A stretch of DNA of 64,000 bases, taken from contig NZ_CP043046.1 of the NCBI RefSeq assembly GCF_008119665.1, forward strand, positions 2,356,001-2,420,000, read 5' to 3'. Source of the DNA: Pigmentiphaga aceris (GTDB lineage: Bacteria; Pseudomonadota; Gammaproteobacteria; Burkholderiales; Burkholderiaceae_B). The notes below the pieces were generated by a model. The model searched no databases and had not been told where the DNA came from. It worked only from the letters and a program-made list of their open reading frames with translations. Positions 25,789-35,598 of this stretch are shown one piece after another. Made by a program: the position numbers and the translations under genes. Positions within the stretch are counted from its first letter, which is position 1. The number at the start of each line of letters is the position of its first letter.

Positions 25789-25884
25789 GTTGCTGATTTC
25801 CTGTTTTCAATGGAAAAGGGCGGTTCTCGGCCTGCGGCAGGGTTTGCCGGGCCTGAGAACGTCCGTGCTTTGTCTGTTGACGTG

Positions 25885-26979
25885 TCAGTCGAGTTTTTTG
25901 TCGGCCAGGAAGGCAGACACCAGGTCTGCAATCTGAACGTTGTTCAGATCGGAGAACGGGAAGTGCGTGTTGCCCTTGATGCCGATTTCCGGCAGATGCA
26001 CCAGGGTCACGTCCCCACCATGCTTGTTCACGGTGTCGCGCCACAGACGCGCCATTTGCAGGCGGGCGCGCCACGCATCCTGCGTCGGCAGGGACACGGG
26101 CTGCGCCGGGATGTTGTCGCCGTACACGACCAGGATCGGAATCCGCGTCAAGGCCATGAATTGCTGCATGGCCACCGGTGCGCCTTGCACCGTGTCAAAG
26201 GCGTTGACGATGGGCGGGGGCACTTCGTTTTCAGGAAAAATGAAGTTGCTGCCGGGCTCAAACGCCACAATGGCTTTCACCTGTGGGTTCTTGATCGAGG
26301 TCAGCCAGCCGGGGCCACCGCTTTGTGAATGGGTGAACAGAATTCCCGGACCTACGCGATCAAAGACAGCAGACACGCCATCAGACACAACGTCCATGTC
26401 GAACGGCCCGGTGTTCGGGGTCATCGCCCGGAAATACTGATTCAGGGTTTCGGGTTTGCGATCAAATTGCACGCCATCGAAGTAGTCTGGCCATACGCCA
26501 ACGCGAAACTGGTTGAACCAGAACTGTTCGTCCGGCATCGGTTTGATCGTCGCCTCGAGCATGCTGCGACCGGCGTTGCCACGTCGCGGCTGGTCAATCA
26601 GGTAAACGCCGAAATGGCGACGCAGGAAAATGTTCTGAAAGCCCTCGCGGCCATTGGCAGTGGTCTTCCAGGTCTTCGAGAACTGTCCCGCGCCGTGCCA
26701 CATCACGATCGGCAGCGTTCGTGCATTCACCGGGATCTGGTACGACGCGTAAGCATGGTCACCGTGGAAGCTCTGTCCGGCAGGGGCCAGGGGCTTGGCG
26801 GGATCGAAGCTGCCCGCAGCAAGCACGACCTTGCCGCCTGCGGCGAAGCTACCTTGTTCCTGAATCATCAAGGGGGTGCTGGAATGCGTCGAGTTGACGG
26901 GTGTGTTGCTGGACGTGCTGACGCAGCCGGCAAGCACGGCCGTCAGCACAAGGGCAAACAAAGGCGTGATACGCATCAT
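25885..26979 (-). CDS. Alpha/beta hydrolase lipoprotein
   Basis: A 364-residue protein beginning MMRITPLFALVLTAVLAGC with a lipobox (LAGC), so it should be a lipid-anchored envelope protein. The nucleophile elbow reads THSQSGG and the oxyanion strand VMWHGAGQFSKTW is typical of esterase-like alpha/beta hydrolases; the late His is in GNTHFPF. Start ATG 26979 lies two bases beyond the stop of the upstream CMD-like gene, so the two are probably translationally coupled. Substrate unknown. Confidence 0.85.
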   Translation of the reverse strand: MMRITPLFALVLTAVLAGCVSTSSNTPVNSTHSSTPLMIQEQGSFAAGGKVVLAAGSFDPAKPLAPAGQSFHGDHAYASYQIPVNARTLPIVMWHGAGQFSKTWKTTANGREGFQNIFLRRHFGVYLIDQPRRGNAGRSMLEATIKPMPDEQFWFNQFRVGVWPDYFDGVQFDRKPETLNQYFRAMTPNTGPFDMDVVSDGVSAVFDRVGPGILFTHSQSGGPGWLTSIKNPQVKAIVAFEPGSNFIFPENEVPPPIVNAFDTVQGAPVAMQQFMALTRIPILVVYGDNIPAQPVSLPTQDAWRARLQMARLWRDTVNKHGGDVTLVHLPEIGIKGNTHFPFSDLNNVQIADLVSAFLADKKLD

Positions 26980-26981
26980 GG

Positions 26982-27770
26982 TCAACGCCCCGCAAGCTGT
27001 GCCAGTGCTTGTGTCAGCGCAAGGCTGGCACGTGCGCCTGCTTGCGCATCGCCGTGTTCGTCCAGCACTTGTGCCAGTTGACGAAGTTGCGCGGCGCTCA
27101 GACCCACTCGCATGCTCGCGCGCATGTGCGAACGCAGTTGCGCCTCAGCCTCGGGCGTTGCGGCCAGCGCACCGACCGTTGCCAGCTCGCGGCTTTGCCA
27201 GTCCAGATTGTTGCGCGCGAAAATATCGCCGAACAAATGGGCTTGCAGGAACTGATTGATGACGGGTGCAAAGTCGAACAAGGGGCCTTGCACCGGCCCA
27301 CCCGAAATGCGGGTCTGAGTGTCCTTGCCTGCGGCAATCAACGCCTCCCCGATGGGCACCTGACTCGTCGATTCAGGGCCGGTGACGTCTTGGATGCCGC
27401 GCTGCGCGCGTGCATCCACCACTTTCTTCAACTCGCCCAGCGCATTCAGGCTGCGCGGGAAACCTGCATACGCGTAAAGCTGAACCAGCACTTCTTTTGC
27501 TTCGTTGATGCTCAAGCCCGCATCCAGCGCGTCGTTCAAGGCGACGTTCAGCCTTGGCATATCGCTCGCGGCCATGAAGGACGCAATCAAGGGAATGGAC
27601 TGCTGTCGCGCAGTCAGCGTCTCCGAGATTGCCGGGGGGCTGCTCATGCTTTGCGGTCCCACGATCTGTTGCGTGGCATGGGCCGACGGCATGGCCAAGC
27701 CAATACCCAGTGCGAGGGCTGCGCCCGCAAAACCCGCGCTGCGGTATCTGGCGAAATTTGCGTCGATCAT
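26982..27770 (-). CDS. Exported carboxymuconolactone-decarboxylase-like protein
   Basis: A 262-residue protein with a Sec signal peptide (hydrophobic stretch then SAHATQQ) and two CMD/AhpD-like all-helical domains. The first has NDALDAGLSINEAKEVLVQLYAYAG-type sequence (residues about 95-125) and the second NLDWQSRELATVGALAA with VGLSAAQLRQL. No CxxC is present, so it is not an AhpD-type peroxidase; a lactone decarboxylase-like or unknown role remains. ATG 27770 was chosen to begin the signal peptide. It is the first gene of the three-gene exported set. Confidence 0.82.
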   Translation of the reverse strand: MIDANFARYRSAGFAGAALALGIGLAMPSAHATQQIVGPQSMSSPPAISETLTARQQSIPLIASFMAASDMPRLNVALNDALDAGLSINEAKEVLVQLYAYAGFPRSLNALGELKKVVDARAQRGIQDVTGPESTSQVPIGEALIAAGKDTQTRISGGPVQGPLFDFAPVINQFLQAHLFGDIFARNNLDWQSRELATVGALAATPEAEAQLRSHMRASMRVGLSAAQLRQLAQVLDEHGDAQAGARASLALTQALAQLAGR

Positions 27771-28023
27771 CCGGGACCTGCTCCATTCATTGAGTGCCTC
27801 AACCAACCCGTATGGATGCGGTCAGAGAATCACTGCGATTGCTGAAGGTAGGAAACGATGTCGTTGCCGGTAATCGCCCCGTTCCTTACAAGAAAATGAA
27901 TGGTATGGGCGCAGAAGAATTTGAATAAGCCCATAAATCTGCAATTACTGCTGAGGCGTATTCATATATAAGGGTGCGACGTTGCCTCACGGTCGACCGG
28001 GATAGGGCCGACCTTGAGCAGCT

Positions 28024-28917
28024 TCAGCTGCGGTGACGCAAGGCGTCGATCACAACCGTCAAGGCGCGCGACGACTGGCGACGGCTGGGGTAATAGAGGT
28101 AATAGCCCGCGTAAGGCTTGCACCAGTCATCGAGCACACGCACCAGTTTTCCCGCTGCAATGTGCGCCAGCACCATGTCTTCCGGCACAAAGGCAATGCC
28201 GTAGCCTGCCAGGCAGGCCCTGACAATCGGCGAGCTGCTGTTGAACACCCATTGGCCTGCCGGCCGGATCTTTATCGTCTGACCGTCTTTTTCGAAATCC
28301 CACGGAAGCAGGCCGCCATGCGTGGGCAAGCGCAGGTTGATGCAGCTGTGCTGAGCAAGGTCTTGCGGTACGTCTGGGGGGCTTCGGTTGGCGAAGTAGT
28401 CGGGCGACGCGACGACGGCAATACGCAGGTCCGGGCTGATGCGAACCGCGATCATGTCCTTGGCGACCTGGTCGCCCAGCCGCACGCCTGCGTCGTAGCG
28501 GCCCGCGACGATATCGGACATCGTGTAGTCCACTGTCACCTCGACATTGATGTCGGGGTAGCGATGCAATAGCTCGGACAGTTTGGGCCAGAGCACGCTG
28601 TTGGCCGCATGTTCGGCCGAGGTGATGCGGACGGTTCCCACCGGCTGGTCATGCAACTCTTCGACGGCAGCGATTTCGGCATCTATCTCGTCGAAGCGCG
28701 GCGCGACGCTCAGGTAAAGCCTTTGCCCGGCGTCAGTGGTGGCAATGCTGCGTGTGGTGCGCGTCAGCAATTGCACATCCAAGCGGGTTTCAAGGCCCCG
28801 AACGGCGTGGCTTACTGCCGATGGTGATACGCCAAGTGCCGCTGCCGCTCGCGTAAAACTGCCTTCCCGCACGACGTGGACGAAGGCCAGCAGGTCGTTG
28901 AAGCTTTCTATTGCCAT
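28024..28917 (-). CDS. LysR-family regulator, paralogue 1
   Basis: A 297-residue LysR regulator with N-terminal helix-turn-helix (REGSFTRAAAALGVSPSAVS) and the group typical of AaeR/DsdC-like short LysR proteins (LLTRTTRSIATTDAGQRL). It is clearly similar along its length to the next gene (28948-29856), from MAIESFNDLLAF to the final VIDALRH. The pair looks like a tandem duplication. It lies upstream, on the same strand, of the exported hydrolase set, which could be its target. Confidence 0.9.
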   Translation of the reverse strand: MAIESFNDLLAFVHVVREGSFTRAAAALGVSPSAVSHAVRGLETRLDVQLLTRTTRSIATTDAGQRLYLSVAPRFDEIDAEIAAVEELHDQPVGTVRITSAEHAANSVLWPKLSELLHRYPDINVEVTVDYTMSDIVAGRYDAGVRLGDQVAKDMIAVRISPDLRIAVVASPDYFANRSPPDVPQDLAQHSCINLRLPTHGGLLPWDFEKDGQTIKIRPAGQWVFNSSSPIVRACLAGYGIAFVPEDMVLAHIAAGKLVRVLDDWCKPYAGYYLYYPSRRQSSRALTVVIDALRHRS

Positions 28918-28947
28918 GTGTGGCCTGGATTCATTCGTGGCTCGGAT

Positions 28948-29856
28948 TCATTCGTCCAGTGACGCATCGGTGTGACGCAATGCGTCGATCAACACCGTCA
29001 TGGCGCGCGATAACTGTTTGCTGCTTGGATAGTAGAGGTGGTAGCCGGGAAAGGTGGGGCACCAGTCTTCCAGCACCTGCGTCAGCTGTCCGGTGCTGAT
29101 GTACGGACGGGCAAGTTCCAGCGGCACATAGCTCAGGCCAAAGCCTGCAAGCGCCGCATGCAGCATGGGCCTTGTCCCATTGAAGACGAGCTGCCCTTCG
29201 ACACGCGCCTTTATCTGCTGACCGTCTTTCGCGAACTCCCAGGCGTACAGATCCCCGTGGCTCATCAGGCGGAGATTCACGCACTCGTGATCGAGCAGGT
29301 CCTGGGGTTTTATGGGTGCAGCATGTGTTGCCAGATAGCCCGGTGACCCCACTACGGCAAACCGCATATCGGGGCTGATGCGCACCGCGACCATGTCCTT
29401 GGCAACATCATCGCCAAGGCGAACGCCCATGTCGTAGCGTTCCGCAACGATATCCACCATCCGGGGTTCGACGGTGACTTCGACCTTGATCTGCGGATAG
29501 TCGGGAAGCAAGGCCACCAGCTTCGGCCAGACCACCGTTTCAGCAGCGTTTTCCGAGGCCGTGATACGGATGGTGCCTGCGGGTTTGTTTCGAAGTTCGC
29601 CGACTGCAGCCAGTTCCGCTTCAATCTCCTGGAAGCGCGGGGCGACGTTTTGCAGCAGTCGCTGCCCCATTTCTGTCGGGGACACGCTGCGCGTGGTGCG
29701 CGTCAGCAGACGCACGCCCATCTTGGCTTCCAGCGCGTTGACCGAATGGCTCAAGGCTGACTGCGACACGCCAAGTTGTGCGGCCGCGCGGGTAAAGCTC
29801 TGTTCGCGGGCCACTGCCAGGAAAGCCATCAGGTCGCTATAGCGTTCTCTTGCCAT
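28948..29856 (-). CDS. LysR-family regulator, paralogue 2
   Basis: A 302-residue LysR regulator (REQSFTRAAAQLGVSQSALS; LLTRTTRSVSPTEMGQRLL). It is divergent from the aldo/keto reductase at 30042 with a 185-base gap, the usual arrangement for a LysR protein and its target, so it probably controls the reductase/cytochrome P460 operon. It is closely related to the adjacent gene on the same strand 30 bases downstream. Confidence 0.9.
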   Translation of the reverse strand: MARERYSDLMAFLAVAREQSFTRAAAQLGVSQSALSHSVNALEAKMGVRLLTRTTRSVSPTEMGQRLLQNVAPRFQEIEAELAAVGELRNKPAGTIRITASENAAETVVWPKLVALLPDYPQIKVEVTVEPRMVDIVAERYDMGVRLGDDVAKDMVAVRISPDMRFAVVGSPGYLATHAAPIKPQDLLDHECVNLRLMSHGDLYAWEFAKDGQQIKARVEGQLVFNGTRPMLHAALAGFGLSYVPLELARPYISTGQLTQVLEDWCPTFPGYHLYYPSSKQLSRAMTVLIDALRHTDASLDE

Positions 29857-30038
29857 TTATGAGTGCACCTCACAAGTTCTTGCCGATCCTACCATCTAGT
29901 TGCATGAGTCCGTGATCGCTACAGTGATTTCCAAGGGATTTGCAGCGCATGCCGCCAGCAAAAAGCCATGCCATTGAAGGCGCAACTGTGTTGGCGCTTT
30001 TGCATCCGCGATGCAGCCTTCGCCAACTACCTGGGTAA

Positions 30039-31513
<1,475 letters not shown>

Positions 31514-31546
31514 GCCCGTGACCGCGCGCCGAAGGCACGCACCTTT

Positions 31547-31813
31547 GTGCTTCGTCTGATCGTTGTGGGCATTGCGCTGGCGGGCATCGACGCATGGTCT
31601 GCGCTGGGCGTAGGCGCAAAGCTCACACTTGAACTCAGCTTGGACTGGTGGAATTTCGAGGAGTCGGCAATCGGTTTTTTTGCCTACTGCTTTGCTTTCC
31701 TGGGGCTGGGGGTGGGGCTGGTCTACTACGCGATGCAGGTGTTCTCTTCTCGGAAGCCGCAACTTGGCGAGAGTACGTCTGACCAGACGCTACGCGTGCC
31801 TGCGCGTGAATGA
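31547..31813 (+). CDS. Small membrane protein after cytochrome P460
   Basis: An 88-residue frame from GTG 31547, with two hydrophobic segments (LRLIVVGIALAGIDAW and FFAYCFAFLGLGVGLVYYAM). It starts 33 bases after the P460 stop in the same direction and ends before a bidirectional terminator, so it may be the third gene of the operon. The ribosome site is weak (GAAGG 13 bases away). No family recognised. Confidence 0.5.
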   Translation: MLRLIVVGIALAGIDAWSALGVGAKLTLELSLDWWNFEESAIGFFAYCFAFLGLGVGLVYYAMQVFSSRKPQLGESTSDQTLRVPARE

Positions 31814-31850
31814 TGAGGCGATCTGACAATGCCATCTGACAGGCGTTGAA

Positions 31851-31884
31851 AAGCAATAAGCCACCTTGCGGTGGCCTATTGCTT
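31851..31884. terminator. Bidirectional terminator between the P460 operon and tex
   Basis: AAGCAATA-a-GCCACC (31851-31865) pairs with GGTGGC-c-TATTGCTT (31870-31884) around a TTGC tetraloop, one mismatch. It lies between the convergent small membrane gene and tex. Confidence 0.75.
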
Positions 31885-31901
31885 GGTTCACATCACAGTG
31901 T

Positions 31902-34292
31902 TCAGCGTTTCAACTTCGCAAACGCTGCTGCCATCGCACCATCAGCCGCTGGCGGTGCACCACGACCAGCAGGTGCCGATCCACGACGCTGGCCATTGTT
32001 GTTGCCACCGCCGTTCGAGCGCGGCGCATCACCGCTGCGACGCGCCGGCGCACTGTCATCCTTCAAGCGCATGGTCAGCGCAATGCGCTTGCGGTCCAGA
32101 TCGACTTCCTGAACCTTGACCTGCACCGTCTGGCCAACCCGCACCACATCGCGCGGGTCTTTCACGAAGGTTTCCGACAGGGCCGATACGTGCACCAGAC
32201 CATCCTGATGTACGCCGATGTCCACGAAGGCACCGAAGGCGGCGACGTTGGTGACCACGCCTTCCAGAATCATGCCGACCTGCAGGTCTTTCAGATTCTC
32301 GACGCCGTCGGCGAACTTGGCCGTCTTGAATTCCGGGCGCGGATCGCGGCCGGGCTTTTCCAGTTCGGCAAAGATGTCCTTGACCGTGGGCAGGCCGAAA
32401 CGCTCGTCGGTGAATGCCGTGGGCGACACGCCTTTCAACGCGTCCTTGTTGCCCATCACGGCAGGCAGATCGGCCTTGATCTGCGCCAGGATGCGTTCAA
32501 CTACCGGGTAGGCTTCCGGGTGAACCGAGGAACGGTCCAGCGGGTTCACGCCATCAGGAATGCGCAGGAAACCTGCGGCCTGTTCGAAGGCTTTTTCACC
32601 GAAGCGCGGCACGTCTTTCAGGTTCTTGCGTGACGGGAATGCGCCGTTGGCGTCGCGATAGCTGACGATGTTCTTGGCCAGCGTGGCGTTCAATCCCGAC
32701 ACGCGCGTCAGCAGCGCAGCAGACGCGGTGTTCACGTCCACGCCCACCGCGTTCACGCAGTCTTCCACCACCGCGTCCACGCTGCGAGCCAGCTCGCGCT
32801 GGTTCAGGTCGTGCTGGTATTGGCCAACGCCGATGGACTTCGGGTCGATCTTCACCAATTCGGCCAGCGGGTCTTGCAGGCGGCGTGCAATCGATACGGC
32901 ACCACGCAGGCTTACGTCCAGATCGGGGAATTCCAGCGCGGCCAGTTCCGATGCGGAATACACCGATGCGCCGGCTTCCGACACGACGATGCGGGTCAGG
33001 TCCAGGTCGGGGTAGCGCTTGCTCATGTCGGCGACCAGGCGCTCGGTTTCACGCGAGGCCGTGCCGTTGCCAATGGCAACCAGCTTGATCGAATGACGAC
33101 GAACAATGCGGGCCAGGGCTTCGATCGAACCGTCCCAGTCGCGGCGCGGCTCGTGCGGGAAGACGGTGGACGTTTCCACCATCTTGCCGGTGGCGTCGAT
33201 GGCGGCAACCTTCACGCCGGTGCGAATGCCCGGGTCCAGGCCCAGCACGGCTTTGGGGCCGGCAGGCGCGGCCAGCAACAGGTCTTTCAGGTTCATCGCA
33301 AAGACCTTGATGGCCTCGGTTTCTGCGATATAACGCAGACGACCCATCAATTCGGTCTCGAAGCCCGGCAAGAGCTTCACGCGCCAAGTCCAGCGGCACA
33401 CGTCGGCCAACCAGCGGGCGCGTTGGCTCACGGTCAGGTCGAACAGGTTGCCCAGTTCCAGCACGTCGGCAATGCGGCGCACGCAGGGGTGCGGCAGCAT
33501 GGCTTCCAGTTCGGCATCCACGCCCACGCGCAAGTCCAGCACGCCTTGCTGGCGGCCGCGCATCAAGGCCAGAATGCGGTGCGAGGGCAGGGAGCGCAGG
33601 GCTTCGTTGAAGTCGAACCAGTCGCGGAAGTTCGCGCCTTCGGTTTCCTTGCCTTCGGCCACTTTTGCGTACAGCAGGCCGGTGCTCCACAGGTGCTCGC
33701 GCAGGTCGGCCAGCACTTCGGCGCTTTCGGCAAAGCGTTCCGACAAGATGTCGCGCGCGCCGTCCAGCGCTGCCTTCAGGTCAGCCACGCCGCCCTCGGG
33801 GTTGACGTACTCGCCAGCCAGGGTCTGCGGGTCGGCGTTGACATCGTCCAGCAGACGATTTGCCAAGGGTTCCAGCCCGGCTTCACGCGCGATCATCGCG
33901 CGGGTGCGGCGTTTCACCTTGTACGGGGTGTACAAGTCTTCAAGACGCTGCTTGGTGTCGGCTGCCTGAATATCGGCAGCAAGTGCCTCGGTCAGCTTGC
34001 CTTGCTCGGAAATCGACGCAAGGATGGCTGCGCGACGACTTTCCAGGTCGCGCAGGTATTCCAGGCGCACCTCAAGATTGCGCAACACGGTGTCGTCGAG
34101 ACCGCCCGTCACTTCCTTGCGGTAGCGCGCAATGAACGGAACCGTTGCGCCGCTATCCAACAACTCAACCGCCGCGGCAATTTGCGCCGGGCGTGCACCG
34201 AGTTCTTGGGTCAACTGAGCGATAATGCGGGATTGGGCTTGCGCCTCGGGCGCTGATGATGCGCGCCAATCCTGGCCGTCGACCGTCGTCAT
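31902..34292 (-). CDS. tex: Transcription accessory protein Tex
   Basis: A 796-residue Tex protein. In order: N-terminal Tex helical domain ([15 protein letters not shown]), a YqgF/RNase H-like domain ([14 protein letters not shown]), helix-hairpin-helix region ([19 protein letters not shown]), and a C-terminal S1 RNA-binding domain ([22 protein letters not shown]) followed by a basic Gly/Asn/Arg-rich tail. Tex affects transcription and toxin expression in Bordetella pertussis, where it was described. ATG 34292 (MTTVDGQ) is preceded by AGGA; an upstream frame extension is not supported. Confidence 0.95.
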   Translation of the reverse strand: MTTVDGQDWRASSAPEAQAQSRIIAQLTQELGARPAQIAAAVELLDSGATVPFIARYRKEVTGGLDDTVLRNLEVRLEYLRDLESRRAAILASISEQGKLTEALAADIQAADTKQRLEDLYTPYKVKRRTRAMIAREAGLEPLANRLLDDVNADPQTLAGEYVNPEGGVADLKAALDGARDILSERFAESAEVLADLREHLWSTGLLYAKVAEGKETEGANFRDWFDFNEALRSLPSHRILALMRGRQQGVLDLRVGVDAELEAMLPHPCVRRIADVLELGNLFDLTVSQRARWLADVCRWTWRVKLLPGFETELMGRLRYIAETEAIKVFAMNLKDLLLAAPAGPKAVLGLDPGIRTGVKVAAIDATGKMVETSTVFPHEPRRDWDGSIEALARIVRRHSIKLVAIGNGTASRETERLVADMSKRYPDLDLTRIVVSEAGASVYSASELAALEFPDLDVSLRGAVSIARRLQDPLAELVKIDPKSIGVGQYQHDLNQRELARSVDAVVEDCVNAVGVDVNTASAALLTRVSGLNATLAKNIVSYRDANGAFPSRKNLKDVPRFGEKAFEQAAGFLRIPDGVNPLDRSSVHPEAYPVVERILAQIKADLPAVMGNKDALKGVSPTAFTDERFGLPTVKDIFAELEKPGRDPRPEFKTAKFADGVENLKDLQVGMILEGVVTNVAAFGAFVDIGVHQDGLVHVSALSETFVKDPRDVVRVGQTVQVKVQEVDLDRKRIALTMRLKDDSAPARRSGDAPRSNGGGNNNGQRRGSAPAGRGAPPAADGAMAAAFAKLKR

Positions 34293-34327
34293 AGGATCTG
34301 TCCTGCCTTGAAAGGAAGCCGCGGATT

Positions 34328-35215
34328 TTGCCACAAGCTATCTTGAGTTCTGAAATCGCCGCCGGGCAGGCATCTGCCGCCCACGCCGTGAATCTGTCTA
34401 CCTCCGTGCAAGTGCGCGGCGGCAGCCGTGCCCTGCGCGCACGTATCGTCTGTGCCGTGCTGGCGCTGGGCGGCTCGGTGCTGCTTGCGCCAGCATTTGC
34501 CCAGGATCTGCCTACTACCTGGAACTCGGTTCCAGAAGCCAAGGCCACCAGCGAAGCTGTTACCGCACGTATCAGCGAGCTTGATGCTCGTTACGATGCC
34601 GACGAAGCGGCTTGCATGAAGACCTTCTTTGCCAACGCCTGCGCCAACCGCGCGCGCGAAGCGTATATGAAGCAGAAGGCCGACCTGCAGCGGATCAAGC
34701 AGGGTGCCGAGCTGTATCAGCGTGTCGATGCCGACAATCAACGGCGCGCCCGCGTCGCGGCCAATCTGGCGGAAGCAAAGGAAGACCTGGCCCGCCGCCA
34801 GTCGGCCGCGCCAACTGAGCCCAAAGCGCCGAAACCGCAAAAGACGCCCACGCCGCCCAGCAAGCCGTCCGCCACGCCTTCCGCTCCCGTCGGTGAGCCA
34901 GGCTCATCGCCGCTGACCGATCTGGGTCCGATGCCCACGCTGCCTACGGAAAGCCGCCAGCCGGCCCCGCTGGTTCGCACGCCGCCCGCGCCCAAACCCG
35001 ACGACAGCGCACAACGTGCCGCCAATCGGGAGACCTTCGAGCGCAAGACGGAAGAAGCGCGTCGTTATGCCGAACAGCACGAGCCGCGTGCCGCCAAGGC
35101 GGCTGCTGATCGTGAACGCCGTCGCGCCGCGCGCGAAGCCGAAGCCAAGCGTCTGGAGGGCAACGCCCCGCCCGCCGGCCCGGCCGTGGTCGCCCCGGCG
35201 GGATCGACACGATGA
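34328..35215 (+). CDS. Exported Ala/Pro/Arg-rich protein, function unknown
   Basis: Up to 295 residues; the only early in-frame starts are TTG 34328 and GTG 34388, the latter giving 275 residues and the more usual signal-peptide length. The signal peptide core [18 protein letters not shown] ends near AQDLP. The mature part begins with a helical, Cys-containing region ([20 protein letters not shown]), then a Pro/Lys-rich linker, and ends in a long charged helix rich in Arg/Glu/Ala. It is divergent from tex and overlaps the DUF465-type gene by 4 bases. No family function is known to me. Confidence 0.75.
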   Translation: MPQAILSSEIAAGQASAAHAVNLSTSVQVRGGSRALRARIVCAVLALGGSVLLAPAFAQDLPTTWNSVPEAKATSEAVTARISELDARYDADEAACMKTFFANACANRAREAYMKQKADLQRIKQGAELYQRVDADNQRRARVAANLAEAKEDLARRQSAAPTEPKAPKPQKTPTPPSKPSATPSAPVGEPGSSPLTDLGPMPTLPTESRQPAPLVRTPPAPKPDDSAQRAANRETFERKTEEARRYAEQHEPRAAKAAADRERRRAAREAEAKRLEGNAPPAGPAVVAPAGSTR

Positions 35216-35598
35216 GCGACTTCATCAAGCCGGTCAACGGTCAGCCCGTGGCAGACGGCAGCAACGTCGAAGTTGTGGATTTCACGGAGCGAGACGCGTC
35301 GGCAGCTGCCGGTGACACTGCCCGCGAACCTTTGCGCGACGTATCTGCCGACGCCGGTGGCCAGCCCTTGCCGGCCCCGGACCACGACGCGCGTCAGGCT
35401 GCAATCGATGCCCCCAAACGCGAGCGCATTGCCGAGTTGCAGCTTGAACACCGTGACTTGGACGATGTGATCGAGCGCCTGGCAGACCAGCCTGGTGTGG
35501 ACGACCTGCGCCTGCGTCGGTTGAAGAAGCGCAAGCTGCAGATTCGTGACAGCCTTGAACGCCTGCAAATGAGCATCACGCCGGACATTCCGGCATGA
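35212..35598 (+). CDS. YdcH/DUF465-domain protein
   Basis: A 128-residue protein. The N-terminal half is acidic and probably disordered; the C-terminal 50 residues (IAELQLEHRDLDDVIERLAD, then DLRLRRLKKRKLQIRDSLERL) form the helical hairpin of YdcH/DUF465 proteins. It overlaps the upstream gene by ATGA and the helicase gene by 4 bases (ATGA), so three genes are translationally coupled. The role is unknown; the fixed link to a DinG helicase is the main clue. Confidence 0.82.
   Translation: MSDFIKPVNGQPVADGSNVEVVDFTERDASAAAGDTAREPLRDVSADAGGQPLPAPDHDARQAAIDAPKRERIAELQLEHRDLDDVIERLADQPGVDDLRLRRLKKRKLQIRDSLERLQMSITPDIPA

Noticed and set aside
32811..34256. 481-residue plus-strand frame opposite tex
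   Set aside because: Antisense shadow; Tex domains are clear on the other strand.
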